Shown here: positions 1-8,113 of the stretch, piece by piece
How the letters are laid out: the number at the start of each line of letters is the position of its first letter
Numbering within the stretch: the stretch's first letter is position 1
Assembly: GCA_965229765.1 (NCBI GenBank)
Contig: CBDDJT010000004.1
Span: 434,001 to 498,000, forward strand
Length of the DNA stretch: 64,000 nt
From: ASV31 sp965229765
GTDB taxonomy: Bacteria > Pseudomonadota > Alphaproteobacteria > Rhodobacterales > Rhodobacteraceae
Direction: 5' to 3'
The notes under the pieces: model-generated
What the model was told of the DNA's origin: nothing
The model's database searches: none
The model's input: the letters and a program-made list of their open reading frames with translations, nothing else
Program-made: the position numbers and the translations under genes

Positions 1-831
1 CTTGGTCACGTTGTAGACAAGATCTTCGTCAAGATCAGCGCGCACACCGATTCCCACGGCGACATTGAACGACATGACGGGCCCGTCGTTGCGCTGCGTC
101 TTGTAGGCACCGGCCGGTACTTCGTCGCGAAAGCGGAACTTTCCAAGGAAAGCGTCCACCGCCTCACCGTCATGGCTTTCGGGGCCAAGAAACCGGATTT
201 CCTCGGTTTCGGTGAACTGGATGAACTGGCCGCAAGGGTCGAGACAGCCATTCACGTAGACATCGATCTTGCCGTCAAGGAACGCCTGGAACCCGGTCTG
301 CCAATTCGCGGTGATCGCTTCATAGTCTTCTCCGGCGACAAGGCCGGTCGTGGCCTCGACCCATCCACGCGCCGCGTTGTAGGCCCCGCCACCCTGTGGC
401 CCGAGAAAGACCGACGCGCCCTCCAGGTCGTCGAGCACCTGGATATCGCTGTCTGCGCGCACTGCGAAATGGTACTGTCCGTAGGGATAGAGCATCAGCA
501 ATTGCAGGTTCTCGGACAGCGCCGGTGCCTCGGGTTCTTTGGCATACATGGCGCGACCATCGGCCATCAGCGAGAAGACCACCGGATTTGTCATCGACAT
601 CTCCAGGTTGCCGCGCGACACTTCCATCATGTGCAGCGTCGCCGCACCGCCCGCCGACACCTCGATTGCGACGCCGTCCAGGTTGTCGGTCACGACATTG
701 GCGAATGTGGCCATCGTGATGGCCGCGCTGAGGTTCGGTGCGATCGTGGCCATGCGAAGCGTGATGTCCTCGGCCTTGGCCGCTCCTGCGAACATGACGG
801 CAGTACAGGCTATCGTTGCCAGGGTCTTCAT
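1..831 (-). CDS. TRAP transporter substrate receptor, TAXI family (3' part missing)
   Basis: Periplasmic receptor of a TRAP transporter, expected to capture a solute for the fused permease encoded just upstream. The first 277 codons are visible and the frame stays open to the left edge, so the C-terminus lies outside. An N-terminal signal peptide of about 20 residues ends in AAKA before the mature start. The mature part has the TAXI layout: a TIAPNLSA ligand loop, a GGAATLHM stretch, and the LGPQGGGAYNAARG segment. A strong GGGAGGAG ribosome site sits just before the ATG at 831. It follows the permease gene by 17 bases and is the last visible gene of the long minus-strand unit. TAXI receptors are a different family from the two DctP receptors at the head of the unit. 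Confidence 0.88.
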   Translation of the reverse strand, partial: MKTLATIACTAVMFAGAAKAEDITLRMATIAPNLSAAITMATFANVVTDNLDGVAIEVSAGGAATLHMMEVSRGNLEMSMTNPVVFSLMADGRAMYAKEPEAPALSENLQLLMLYPYGQYHFAVRADSDIQVLDDLEGASVFLGPQGGGAYNAARGWVEATTGLVAGEDYEAITANWQTGFQAFLDGKIDVYVNGCLDPCGQFIQFTETEEIRFLGPESHDGEAVDAFLGKFRFRDEVPAGAYKTQRNDGPVMSFNVAVGIGVRADLDEDLVYNVTK

Positions 832-848
832 CGGGTCTCCTCCCTTTT

Positions 849-2942
849 TCATGACGAGTTCTGAATGTTGCGGCGATCGATCGCCGAGGGCTCTCCACCG
901 AGAAAACGGTGAAGAACGATCAGTCCGGCGCCAATGCCCATCGCGGGGACGGCGACCGCCATTGCAGGCCAGAGCACGGCCACCCCGGCACCGGCCCGCA
1001 GAACGCGTTCGGCCGGATGAAGGCGGTTCTTTTCGAATCCGGTCAGTGCCGAGGCCAGGAGCCACATGGCCAGCGAGAATGCGGCGAGGATCCAGAAGAA
1101 TTCGCCCCAGCCGATGGCGGAAACGTCCGCCATTGCATTTGATGTCGGGATTTCGCCACCAAACCAGGCAAACGTGACCTGAAGCTTGTAGAGAACCGCC
1201 GGGTGGTAGACGAAGACAAAGGGGATGACGAACCCCGCAAGCGACAGGCGCGCCGCCTGAAACCCGGTGGCCACTGGGTTCGCGCCCGCGATGGGTGCCG
1301 CGGCAAAGGCGGCAAGCGCCACGGGCGGTGTAACCGTGGAGATCACCGCGAAATAGACGACGAACAGGTGCAGCGTCAGCGGGGCAAGGCCCACCGCCTC
1401 GATCCCCGAGGACAGGGCAATGACGATGATGAAATAGGTGGCTCCCGGCGGAAGCCCCATGCCCAGAACGATGGCGCCAAGACCGACCACGATCAGCGTC
1501 AGAAACAGGGGCCCGTCGGCCAGTTGCGCCAGCAACAACGACAACCGACCCGCGAACCCCGACACCTGGATCAGCCCGACGATCAACCCGATCGCCGCGA
1601 CGATGACAACGATCGTCGCCGACATCCGCCCGGCCGCGACAAGCGCGGCGTATACCTTGGGCCGGGACCTGAAAGCCGGAAACAGCACCAGCGCGGCCAG
1701 CATCGCGACGACGAAACCGTAGAATCCGGCGCGCTGAACCGAGGGCTGCACGAACAGGAAATAGCTGAGCACCGCGAGTGGAAGTACGAAGACCAGGCAC
1801 TGAACCGTCTCTGCCCGGTTCAGCCGTGGGCGATCAGCGGCAGGCAGCGGACCGATACCCTGTCGGCGGGCCTCGAAATAGACTGTCAGGAAGGTGCCAA
1901 GATAGAAGAAGACCGCCGGCACGATCGCCGCGATCACGATGTACCTGTACTCAAGCCCGATCTGGCCTGCCACGAAGAACGCGACCACGCCCATGACCGG
2001 CGGCATGATCTGCCCCCCGGTCGAGGCCGCGGCCTCGACGGCGGCGGCAAAGGCGGGTTTGAAGCCAGACCGCTTTATGACGGGGATCGTCATGACGCCC
2101 GTCGACACGACGTTCGAGATCGCCGCGCCGCTCAGCGTGCCGAACAGGGCGGAGGACGCGACCGCCGCGTGCGCGGCGCCACCGGTGAAGCGCCCGGTCA
2201 TCCGGTTGGCGATTTTCATCAACAGGTTTCCGGCCCCCGACGCCATCAGCGTTGCGCCGAAAACGATGAAGATCAGGACGTTGCCAGAGACGACCTGGAT
2301 CGGCTGACCAAACATTCCGCCGGTCTGGGCCCAGAAATTCAGAACCATGGCCCGCATGGACTGATCCAGAGTCGATTCGGACCCCGCCAGGATTCCCGTC
2401 CATTCCGGAAGCATCCCGCGCACGAAGAAATAGACGATCCACAGCAGGCAGAACCCGACGATGAACCCGCCGAACTGCCGCCAGGTCAGATACAGAACAA
2501 GCGCCGTCGCAATCGGAAAAAGCAGAAAATCCAGGGTCCGCGCCGAAGGCAGGGCGCCGGCGTCGACATCCAGCAGTTTCCCGATCCAGACAAGGAAGAC
2601 CGCCGTGGACAGGGCCGCCAGAACCCAGTTCAGCCATCGCCAGCGCATCCGCAGGTTCAGAAACGAAATGCCAAATGACAAGATGATCGGCAGGCCCAGG
2701 ATCAGGCCGGTGGGCAACAGGAAGGCGCGCTCGAACGCCTTGTAGCCAGCCCCCAGCCAGTGCTCGCGAAAAAGAAGCCGCTGATCGCGGCGCGGCAGGT
2801 CATCGAAGCCGGGCGTCGTGGTCTCGATGAACCAGCGTACGAAATCGGCCACGGGGCCCGATGCGGCATACACCAGGATGACCACCGCAAAGGCGAACGC
2901 CACGGCGTCGGCGACCCGGCCTTCCGGTGTCCGCCCCGTCAT
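849..2942 (-). CDS. TRAP transporter fused permease (4TM plus 12TM)
   Basis: Inner-membrane protein of 697 residues in which the small (DctQ-like) and large (DctM-like) TRAP subunits are one chain. This fusion is the usual partner of TAXI receptors. Four hydrophobic segments near the N-terminus are followed by a long transport domain with GxGLPPGATY-like and ALASTGGQIMPP-like re-entrant loop motifs. The ATG at 2942 overlaps the sulfatase stop codon as ATGA, which fixes this start over a longer upstream reading. It probably uses a cation gradient to move an organic anion. The ligand is unknown, but coupling to the sulfatase gene suggests a related substrate or product. Confidence 0.9.
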   Translation of the reverse strand: MTGRTPEGRVADAVAFAFAVVILVYAASGPVADFVRWFIETTTPGFDDLPRRDQRLLFREHWLGAGYKAFERAFLLPTGLILGLPIILSFGISFLNLRMRWRWLNWVLAALSTAVFLVWIGKLLDVDAGALPSARTLDFLLFPIATALVLYLTWRQFGGFIVGFCLLWIVYFFVRGMLPEWTGILAGSESTLDQSMRAMVLNFWAQTGGMFGQPIQVVSGNVLIFIVFGATLMASGAGNLLMKIANRMTGRFTGGAAHAAVASSALFGTLSGAAISNVVSTGVMTIPVIKRSGFKPAFAAAVEAAASTGGQIMPPVMGVVAFFVAGQIGLEYRYIVIAAIVPAVFFYLGTFLTVYFEARRQGIGPLPAADRPRLNRAETVQCLVFVLPLAVLSYFLFVQPSVQRAGFYGFVVAMLAALVLFPAFRSRPKVYAALVAAGRMSATIVVIVAAIGLIVGLIQVSGFAGRLSLLLAQLADGPLFLTLIVVGLGAIVLGMGLPPGATYFIIVIALSSGIEAVGLAPLTLHLFVVYFAVISTVTPPVALAAFAAAPIAGANPVATGFQAARLSLAGFVIPFVFVYHPAVLYKLQVTFAWFGGEIPTSNAMADVSAIGWGEFFWILAAFSLAMWLLASALTGFEKNRLHPAERVLRAGAGVAVLWPAMAVAVPAMGIGAGLIVLHRFLGGEPSAIDRRNIQNSS

Positions 2943-4591
2943 GTCCCGGAAGCCTTGTCTGTGCCCGCCGGGTTCGGCGAGGGTGCGTTGTCCGGATCGA
3001 TCAGATCCGTTTCGTCCCAATAACCGATCAGGACGCCCGCGCTTTCCTCGAACCCGCGGAACCGTTCGGCAGCGTCGCTGTCATAGGTTTCCCGCTGGCG
3101 ATACCGCAGAGCCCAATCCGCAAGATGGTCGTGCATCTGGCGGCGAACGTCCTCGTACCCGGGCGAACGACCAAGGTCGTTGAACTCTTGCGGGTCCTTG
3201 CGCCTGTCGAACAGGACCGGCGGAAAACCCGGGGCGTGGATGTATTTCCACTCCTCGGTCGCGACCATGAAGATCTGGCACGCCAGATGGCCGCGGCCGG
3301 TTTCGTGGGCGAAGAGCTGTTGGTGATAGTCGTATTCGCTGACCACGTAATCGTGGATACGGTCGGCCTCACCCGTCAGAAGGGGGCGCAGCGACCGGCC
3401 GTCCAGCAGATGCTCCGGCACTGTTCCGCCGAAGTGCTCGACAAAGGTCGGCAGCAGGTCGATCGCCTGCACCATGGCGCCGCAGACCGTCCCGCGCGTC
3501 GCGTCCATTTCGGGCGACGGATCGGCGATAATCAGCGGCACCCTGACCGAGGGATCGTGGAAGTAGTCCTTGTCGCCCATCCAGTGGTCGCCGAGGTAGT
3601 CGCCATGATCCGACTTGAAGACGATGGTCGTCTGCTCGAACAGGCCGCGTTCTTCCATGAAGGCAAAAAGCTTTCCCAGCTGATCGTCGATCTGCTTGAT
3701 CAGGCCCATGTAGGTGGGCACCACCTTGCGGATCGCCTCGTCGCGGCCGAACGTCCGGCCAGCGATCCGGTTCATGAAAAGCCTTGCCAGTGGATTGGGG
3801 TCCTCCAGCTCGAAAGCAGAGCGGATGGGAGCCTGAACATCCCGCGGCCCGTACATGTCGTGGTAGGGCGCCGGCGCGATGTAGGGCCAGTGCGGCTTTA
3901 TGAAGGACAGGTGAAGCAGCCAGGGCGCAGAGCCGTCGTCTTCCTCCATGAATTGCATCGCCCGGCGCGTCATGTAGGGCGTTTCGCTGTCTTCCTCGGC
4001 CACGGCGGCCGGATGATCGGCGATATCGTTGAAGAACCCGGACCTGACGCCGTCCTCGGTGCGAACAGCATTGGCCGCCCAGTGCCAGGGATTCTCGCCG
4101 GTGTACCCGCGGTCGCGCAGGTAGTCGTTGTAGCGCGGCTGTCCCGTCTTTTCCAACATGCGGTCAGGATAGATGCCGTCGTCTCTTTCGAACGGGTCGA
4201 AGCCCGCGTTGCAATGATGCCGCCCGACCGGGCTGTCGGGCTGGATACCAAGGCGGGCCATGCCGTCGCGGTCGGGCATCATGTGCGTCTTGCCCACCAG
4301 CACCGGCCGGGCTCCGAGGGGACGCAGGTGATCGCCGATATTGCGCTCTCCGATGCGCAGGGGGACAAAGTTTGCCGTGGCGCCGTGGGACGACATGTAG
4401 CGCCCGGTATAGAAGCTCATCCGGCTGGGGCCGCAGATGGGCGACTGGACAAAGGCGTTTTCGAACCGGACGCCGCGGGCCGCAAGCCGGTCAATGTTGG
4501 GTGTCTTCAGGGTTCGGTGCCCGGCGCAGGACAGGTAGTCCCAGCGCAGCTGGTCGCACATGATGAACAAGATATTGCGGTGCGTCGTCAT
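2939..4591 (-). CDS. Sulfatase / phosphonate monoester hydrolase family enzyme
   Basis: Alkaline-phosphatase-superfamily hydrolase of 550 residues. The metal-binding CDQLRWD is at residues 12-18. Cys53 sits in a CGPSR motif, the signature for conversion to formylglycine, with K101/H103, H227/K232 and SDHGDYLGDH (about 327-336) completing the active site. The mid-region (LHLSFIKPHWPYIAPAPYH) and the C-terminal FPPVLFDRRKDPQEF resemble the phosphonate monoester hydrolase/arylsulfatase branch more than choline sulfatases. No signal peptide is seen, so it is probably cytoplasmic. Its start overlaps the cupin stop by ATGA, and its stop overlaps the fused TRAP permease start. No formylglycine-generating enzyme gene is present in the window. 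The exact ester cleaved cannot be told from sequence. Confidence 0.88.
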   Translation of the reverse strand: MTTHRNILFIMCDQLRWDYLSCAGHRTLKTPNIDRLAARGVRFENAFVQSPICGPSRMSFYTGRYMSSHGATANFVPLRIGERNIGDHLRPLGARPVLVGKTHMMPDRDGMARLGIQPDSPVGRHHCNAGFDPFERDDGIYPDRMLEKTGQPRYNDYLRDRGYTGENPWHWAANAVRTEDGVRSGFFNDIADHPAAVAEEDSETPYMTRRAMQFMEEDDGSAPWLLHLSFIKPHWPYIAPAPYHDMYGPRDVQAPIRSAFELEDPNPLARLFMNRIAGRTFGRDEAIRKVVPTYMGLIKQIDDQLGKLFAFMEERGLFEQTTIVFKSDHGDYLGDHWMGDKDYFHDPSVRVPLIIADPSPEMDATRGTVCGAMVQAIDLLPTFVEHFGGTVPEHLLDGRSLRPLLTGEADRIHDYVVSEYDYHQQLFAHETGRGHLACQIFMVATEEWKYIHAPGFPPVLFDRRKDPQEFNDLGRSPGYEDVRRQMHDHLADWALRYRQRETYDSDAAERFRGFEESAGVLIGYWDETDLIDPDNAPSPNPAGTDKASGT

Positions 4592-5067
4592 GCGTCAGCC
4601 GTCGCACGGTCGGGGACATCGCCAAGCTCGACAATGTCGTACTTTTCGTTCAGCGCGGCCATCCTTGCTTTGTCGGCGAAGTCGGCATCAGACAATTCCG
4701 CCAGCTCTGCCAGGTATCCGTCGAAACCGGCGGGCTGATAGATCATCAGCATCCGCCCGCCTTCGGCCCCCGGGGTCACGACACACGCATGTGGAACCCC
4801 GGGGGGAACATGCAGGCAGGTGCCTGTAACGGCGGTCATCCAGTCGCCATCCACGTAGAAATCGACAGAGCCCTCAAGGATGTAGAACGTCTCGGCGTGA
4901 TGGCGGTGAAGGTGAAGTCCCAGGCGAAACTGGGACTTCAGGTTGTCCTCCATCAGTGTGTACTGTCCGCCGGTGTCGGCGGCGGAGACCTTTACAAAGG
5001 TGTGGTCCGCAGACCAGTGGTAGTTCGGACCTCCGCCCGGCGGAACGAATGAGTACCTGCTTGGCAT
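4588..5067 (-). CDS. Cupin-domain protein
   Basis: A 159-residue single-domain cupin. Motif 1 is visible as GLHLHRHHAETFYILEG (about residues 50-66), giving the usual two His, Glu metal ligands. Motif 2 is VPPGVPHACV (about 87-96). The protein is cytoplasmic with no signal peptide. Small cupins in degradation operons can be isomerases, dioxygenases or ligand-binding proteins, and this one cannot be placed further. It lies two bases after the dehydrogenase stop and overlaps the sulfatase start by four bases, so it is translated with the rest of the catabolic unit. Confidence 0.8.
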   Translation of the reverse strand: MPSRYSFVPPGGGPNYHWSADHTFVKVSAADTGGQYTLMEDNLKSQFRLGLHLHRHHAETFYILEGSVDFYVDGDWMTAVTGTCLHVPPGVPHACVVTPGAEGGRMLMIYQPAGFDGYLAELAELSDADFADKARMAALNEKYDIVELGDVPDRATADA

Positions 5068-5069
5068 GA

Positions 5070-5825
5070 TCAGACGTTCACCTTGCCGCCATCGACATTC
5101 AGCGTCTGACCGGTGACGAAATCACTGTCGGCGGTGACGAGGTACATCAACGTGCCGAGCAGGTCCTCGGGCAGCATTTCACGCTTGATCGAGCGCGACT
5201 GAACAGTCGGGCCGCGCGCCGGATCGAACCCGGCATGTCCCTTGATGGACTCGCTTTCGGTCAGGCCCGGGGCGATCGCGTTGACCTGAATGTTGCGTTC
5301 ACCCAGCTCTCGACCGTGCCCGCGTGTCAGCGCGATGACGGCCCCTTTCGACGCCGTGTAGTGCGACAACCCGGGCGCCCCGTAGTAGAAGGTTCCGGAC
5401 GCTATGTTCACGATCTTGCCGCCGCCGGCTTGCAACATCGCCGGGACAACAGCCTTGGTGGCCTGATGGACGCCGCGGGCATTGACCGTCATGACCCGGT
5501 CGAACTCTTCGTTGTCGATCTCCATGAAGGGCTTTGGCTGGAGCGCGGCGAAAATCGAGGCATTGTTGACTAGGATGTTCAGCCCGCCGAATGTCTGTTC
5601 GGTGGTGGCGACCATCGTGGCCAGGTCGCTGTCCGACGTCACATCGACCGTCAGTCCGATGGCTGAACCACCCCCCTCCTTGATCGCCGCGACGGTATCG
5701 GCCGTGTCCAGGACATCGGTCACGACGACGTTCGCGCCCTCCTGGGCGAGGCGCAGTGCCATGATCGCGCCGATGCCCCGGCCGGCGCCGGTTACCACCG
5801 CAGTCTTTCCATCCAGTCGTCCCAT
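5070..5825 (-). CDS. Short-chain dehydrogenase/reductase
   Basis: Classical SDR of 251 residues. It shows the nucleotide-binding TGAGRGIG at 12-19, NNAS at 87-90, and the catalytic set Asn115, Ser143, Tyr156 and Lys160 (YTASK). The C-terminal VTGQTLNVDGG is also typical. An acidic Asp at the end of the second strand (VTD) favours NAD over NADP. The ATG at 5825 was chosen because it is preceded by AAGGGAGGTGAGT, while the longer frame has no ribosome site. It lies 16 bases after the GST gene. The likely role is oxidation of an alcohol or dihydrodiol intermediate in the same pathway. The substrate is inferred only. Confidence 0.88.
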   Translation of the reverse strand: MGRLDGKTAVVTGAGRGIGAIMALRLAQEGANVVVTDVLDTADTVAAIKEGGGSAIGLTVDVTSDSDLATMVATTEQTFGGLNILVNNASIFAALQPKPFMEIDNEEFDRVMTVNARGVHQATKAVVPAMLQAGGGKIVNIASGTFYYGAPGLSHYTASKGAVIALTRGHGRELGERNIQVNAIAPGLTESESIKGHAGFDPARGPTVQSRSIKREMLPEDLLGTLMYLVTADSDFVTGQTLNVDGGKVNV

Positions 5826-5841
5826 ACTCACCTCCCTTGAG

Positions 5842-6660
5842 TCATGTCTCGATTTCGAGGATCCTTGCGACCTCGGGCCAGCTTTGGGCTCCGTTCTCAC
5901 GCAGATCGTCGGTCAGCGCCTGCGGCACCCAGTCGATGAAGCAGGGCTTGAAGTGCGGGTTTGACTCTATCCTGGCAAACCAGCGTTCGACACTCGGCAG
6001 TCGGCCGCCTTCCCACATTCCACGCATCGACATCATTGCAAGCCGGTTCACATAAGGTGTCAGGGACACGTCAGCGACCGAAAAGCTGTCGCCGACCAGC
6101 CAATCACCCTGGCCAAGCGCGTGTTCCATCTTTTGCAGGTAGGTGTCGTAGAGCTTGACCTTTTCGGTCACTCCCGGCGCGTCGAAGCCATGGCGGACAA
6201 TGCTGTCCTTCTGGGCCTTCCACCCCGATGTCACCGAAAACGCGGGGGTCGAGGCGAGGAAGGCTTCGGCGCCTTCAGGGCCCAGATCCCGAAGCACCGT
6301 GTGGCGGTGGGAACATGCGAAGGTGACCGTGCCGCAGGCAGGATGCAGATCCTCGTCCACCGCCTTCGTCCAGTAGCGCGCCTGGGCACGGCCCCACGGG
6401 TCGGTCGGATGCAGGCTGGAGTCGGGGGCAATCTGGTCAAGGTACTCCACGATGACGGTGCTGTCGGGAATGACCAGGTCATCGTGCACAAGCGTCGGAA
6501 CGACGCCCTTGGGATTGAGCGCCAGGTACTTCGGCGTGAATTGCTCGCCCTTCAGGATGTCGATATAGACACCATCCCAGGACAGGCCCTTTTCGGCCAT
6601 GGCGAACCGCACCTTGGCGGCGCAGACCGACGAGCCGTGATGATAAAGCGTAAACGTCAT
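5842..6660 (-). CDS. Glutathione S-transferase, beta-etherase (LigE/LigF)-like
   Basis: A 272-residue GST. The N-terminal thioredoxin-like domain has LYHHGSSVCAAKVRFA (5-20) with Ser/Cys at the catalytic spot, and PDSTVIVEYLD for glutathione binding. The linker HPTDPWGRAQARYWTKAVDE resembles LigF of sphingomonads, where the family cleaves beta-aryl ethers of lignin using glutathione. The C-terminal helical domain ends with PSVERWFARIES. The start at 6660 overlaps the aldehyde dehydrogenase stop as ATGA. Beta-etherase activity is inferred from family resemblance. It might instead be a dehalogenase, isomerase or detoxifying GST. Confidence 0.75.
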   Translation of the reverse strand: MTFTLYHHGSSVCAAKVRFAMAEKGLSWDGVYIDILKGEQFTPKYLALNPKGVVPTLVHDDLVIPDSTVIVEYLDQIAPDSSLHPTDPWGRAQARYWTKAVDEDLHPACGTVTFACSHRHTVLRDLGPEGAEAFLASTPAFSVTSGWKAQKDSIVRHGFDAPGVTEKVKLYDTYLQKMEHALGQGDWLVGDSFSVADVSLTPYVNRLAMMSMRGMWEGGRLPSVERWFARIESNPHFKPCFIDWVPQALTDDLRENGAQSWPEVARILEIET

Positions 6661-8096
6661 AGCTGCACGGTGACCCATTTGAGTTCGGTCATCGCCTCGA
6701 GATCCGCATCCGTGCCCTCGCGGCCCACCCCCGATTCCCGATTGCCGCCAAACGGCACATGCGCCTCATCGTGGACCGTGGGTCCGTTCACGTGGCACAT
6801 GCCGGCATCAATGTTCCGGGCAAAGTGAAAGGCCTTGTTCAGGTCGTTGGTGAAGATCGCGGACGACAGGCCGAATTCGCTGTCGTTGGCCCGTTCGAGA
6901 CCTTCTTCATAGCTGTCGATCGGGTAGATCGTGGTGACCGGCCCGAAGGTTTCCGTGCGGCAGACCGTCATTTCCTCGGACACGCCTGTCAGAATCGTGG
7001 GCTGGCACCGGTTGCCTTCGAACGCGCCGCCCACGACGACCGTGGCCCCCTTGTCGACGGCATCGGCGATGTGTTCGCGAACGCGGTTGCGCTGACGGTC
7101 CGAAATGATTGGCGACACCACGGTTGCAGGGTCGCGAAGGTCGCCCATTCCCGCGCCAGAGGCCATGGCGGCAAAGCGCGCTACGAAGGCGTCGTGTATG
7201 GAACGCTCGACGTAGAACCGGCTGGAGCCGATGCACAGCTGTCCGCCGAACATGAAAATGGATCGCGCGGCCAATGGCAGGCACTTGTCCAGGTCGGCAT
7301 CGGCCAGGATGACCGTCGCGCTCTTTCCGCCAAGCTCCAGCGTGTTGGGCGTCTTGTTGCGGGCGCAGATCTCGGCGATGTGCTGCCCGACGACGGACGA
7401 TCCCGTGAAAGAGACGAAATCGACGTCCTTGCTGCTGGTCAGATCGTCGCCGATCTCAGCCCCGTAGCCGGTTACAACGTTATAGGCCCCCGCAGGGATC
7501 CCGGCCTCGGCCAAGATCTCGGCCATCAGGATCGTCAGGTGGGGCGCCATCTCCGACGGCAGGTGCACGACCGTGTTCCCCACGGCAAGGGCATTGGCGA
7601 CCAGCCGCGTCGTCTTGATCAGCGGAACGTTGAACGGCGTGATGATGGCAACAACGCCGCGCGGTTCGCGGATCGACATGGAAAAGGTGCCGGGCCGGTC
7701 CGATGGGATGGTCTCGCCGCGCACGTTCCGGCACAGCCCCGCGGCGGCCCGAACCATCGCCAGGCCCTTCGTGAATTCGAAGTTGGCCTTGCTGACAGTC
7801 GATCCGATCTCGTCGATCAGGCAATCGATCAGGGCCGACTTGCGGGTTTCCATGATCTCGGCAACCCGCAGAAGCCAGCGTTCACGCTCTGTCGGGGTGG
7901 TCTCCTTGTAGGTCGCGAAAGCCTGCCGCGCCGCGGCGATCGCGCTGCGAATGTCGTTTCCGGTACCCCGTGCGGCGACGCAGTACAGGCTGTCGTCCAG
8001 TGGATTGCAGTTTTCGAAGGTCTTGCCATTCTCGGCTTCGACCCAGGACCCGCCGATGAAGTGGCGAAGCGTGATGAGGTCCGACTTGGTATCCAT
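6657..8096 (-). CDS. NAD(P)-dependent aldehyde dehydrogenase
   Basis: Full-length aldehyde dehydrogenase of 479 residues. Visible landmarks are the oxyanion Asn156 (ITPFNVP), the cofactor segment FTGSSVVG, the general base Glu254 in LELGGKSA, the nucleophile Cys288 in GGQLCIGSSR, and ETFGPV near residue 380. The N-terminus and overall wording resemble the benzaldehyde/vanillin dehydrogenase branch that oxidises aromatic aldehydes. It follows dctM by 17 bases and overlaps the GST start. It probably converts an aldehyde released by a neighbouring enzyme to a carboxylic acid. The aromatic preference is inferred from the context. Confidence 0.92.
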   Translation of the reverse strand: MDTKSDLITLRHFIGGSWVEAENGKTFENCNPLDDSLYCVAARGTGNDIRSAIAAARQAFATYKETTPTERERWLLRVAEIMETRKSALIDCLIDEIGSTVSKANFEFTKGLAMVRAAAGLCRNVRGETIPSDRPGTFSMSIREPRGVVAIITPFNVPLIKTTRLVANALAVGNTVVHLPSEMAPHLTILMAEILAEAGIPAGAYNVVTGYGAEIGDDLTSSKDVDFVSFTGSSVVGQHIAEICARNKTPNTLELGGKSATVILADADLDKCLPLAARSIFMFGGQLCIGSSRFYVERSIHDAFVARFAAMASGAGMGDLRDPATVVSPIISDRQRNRVREHIADAVDKGATVVVGGAFEGNRCQPTILTGVSEEMTVCRTETFGPVTTIYPIDSYEEGLERANDSEFGLSSAIFTNDLNKAFHFARNIDAGMCHVNGPTVHDEAHVPFGGNRESGVGREGTDADLEAMTELKWVTVQL

Positions 8097-8113
8097 ATAC
8101 GGGTTCCTTTCGA

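Noticed and set aside
1203..2678. Long plus-strand frame opposite the fused TRAP permease
   Set aside because: Composition is Arg, Asp and Gly rich with no domain. It is a shadow of the minus-strand gene.
2927..4738. Long plus-strand frame opposite the sulfatase
   Set aside because: No recognisable motif, whereas the minus strand has an intact sulfatase active site.
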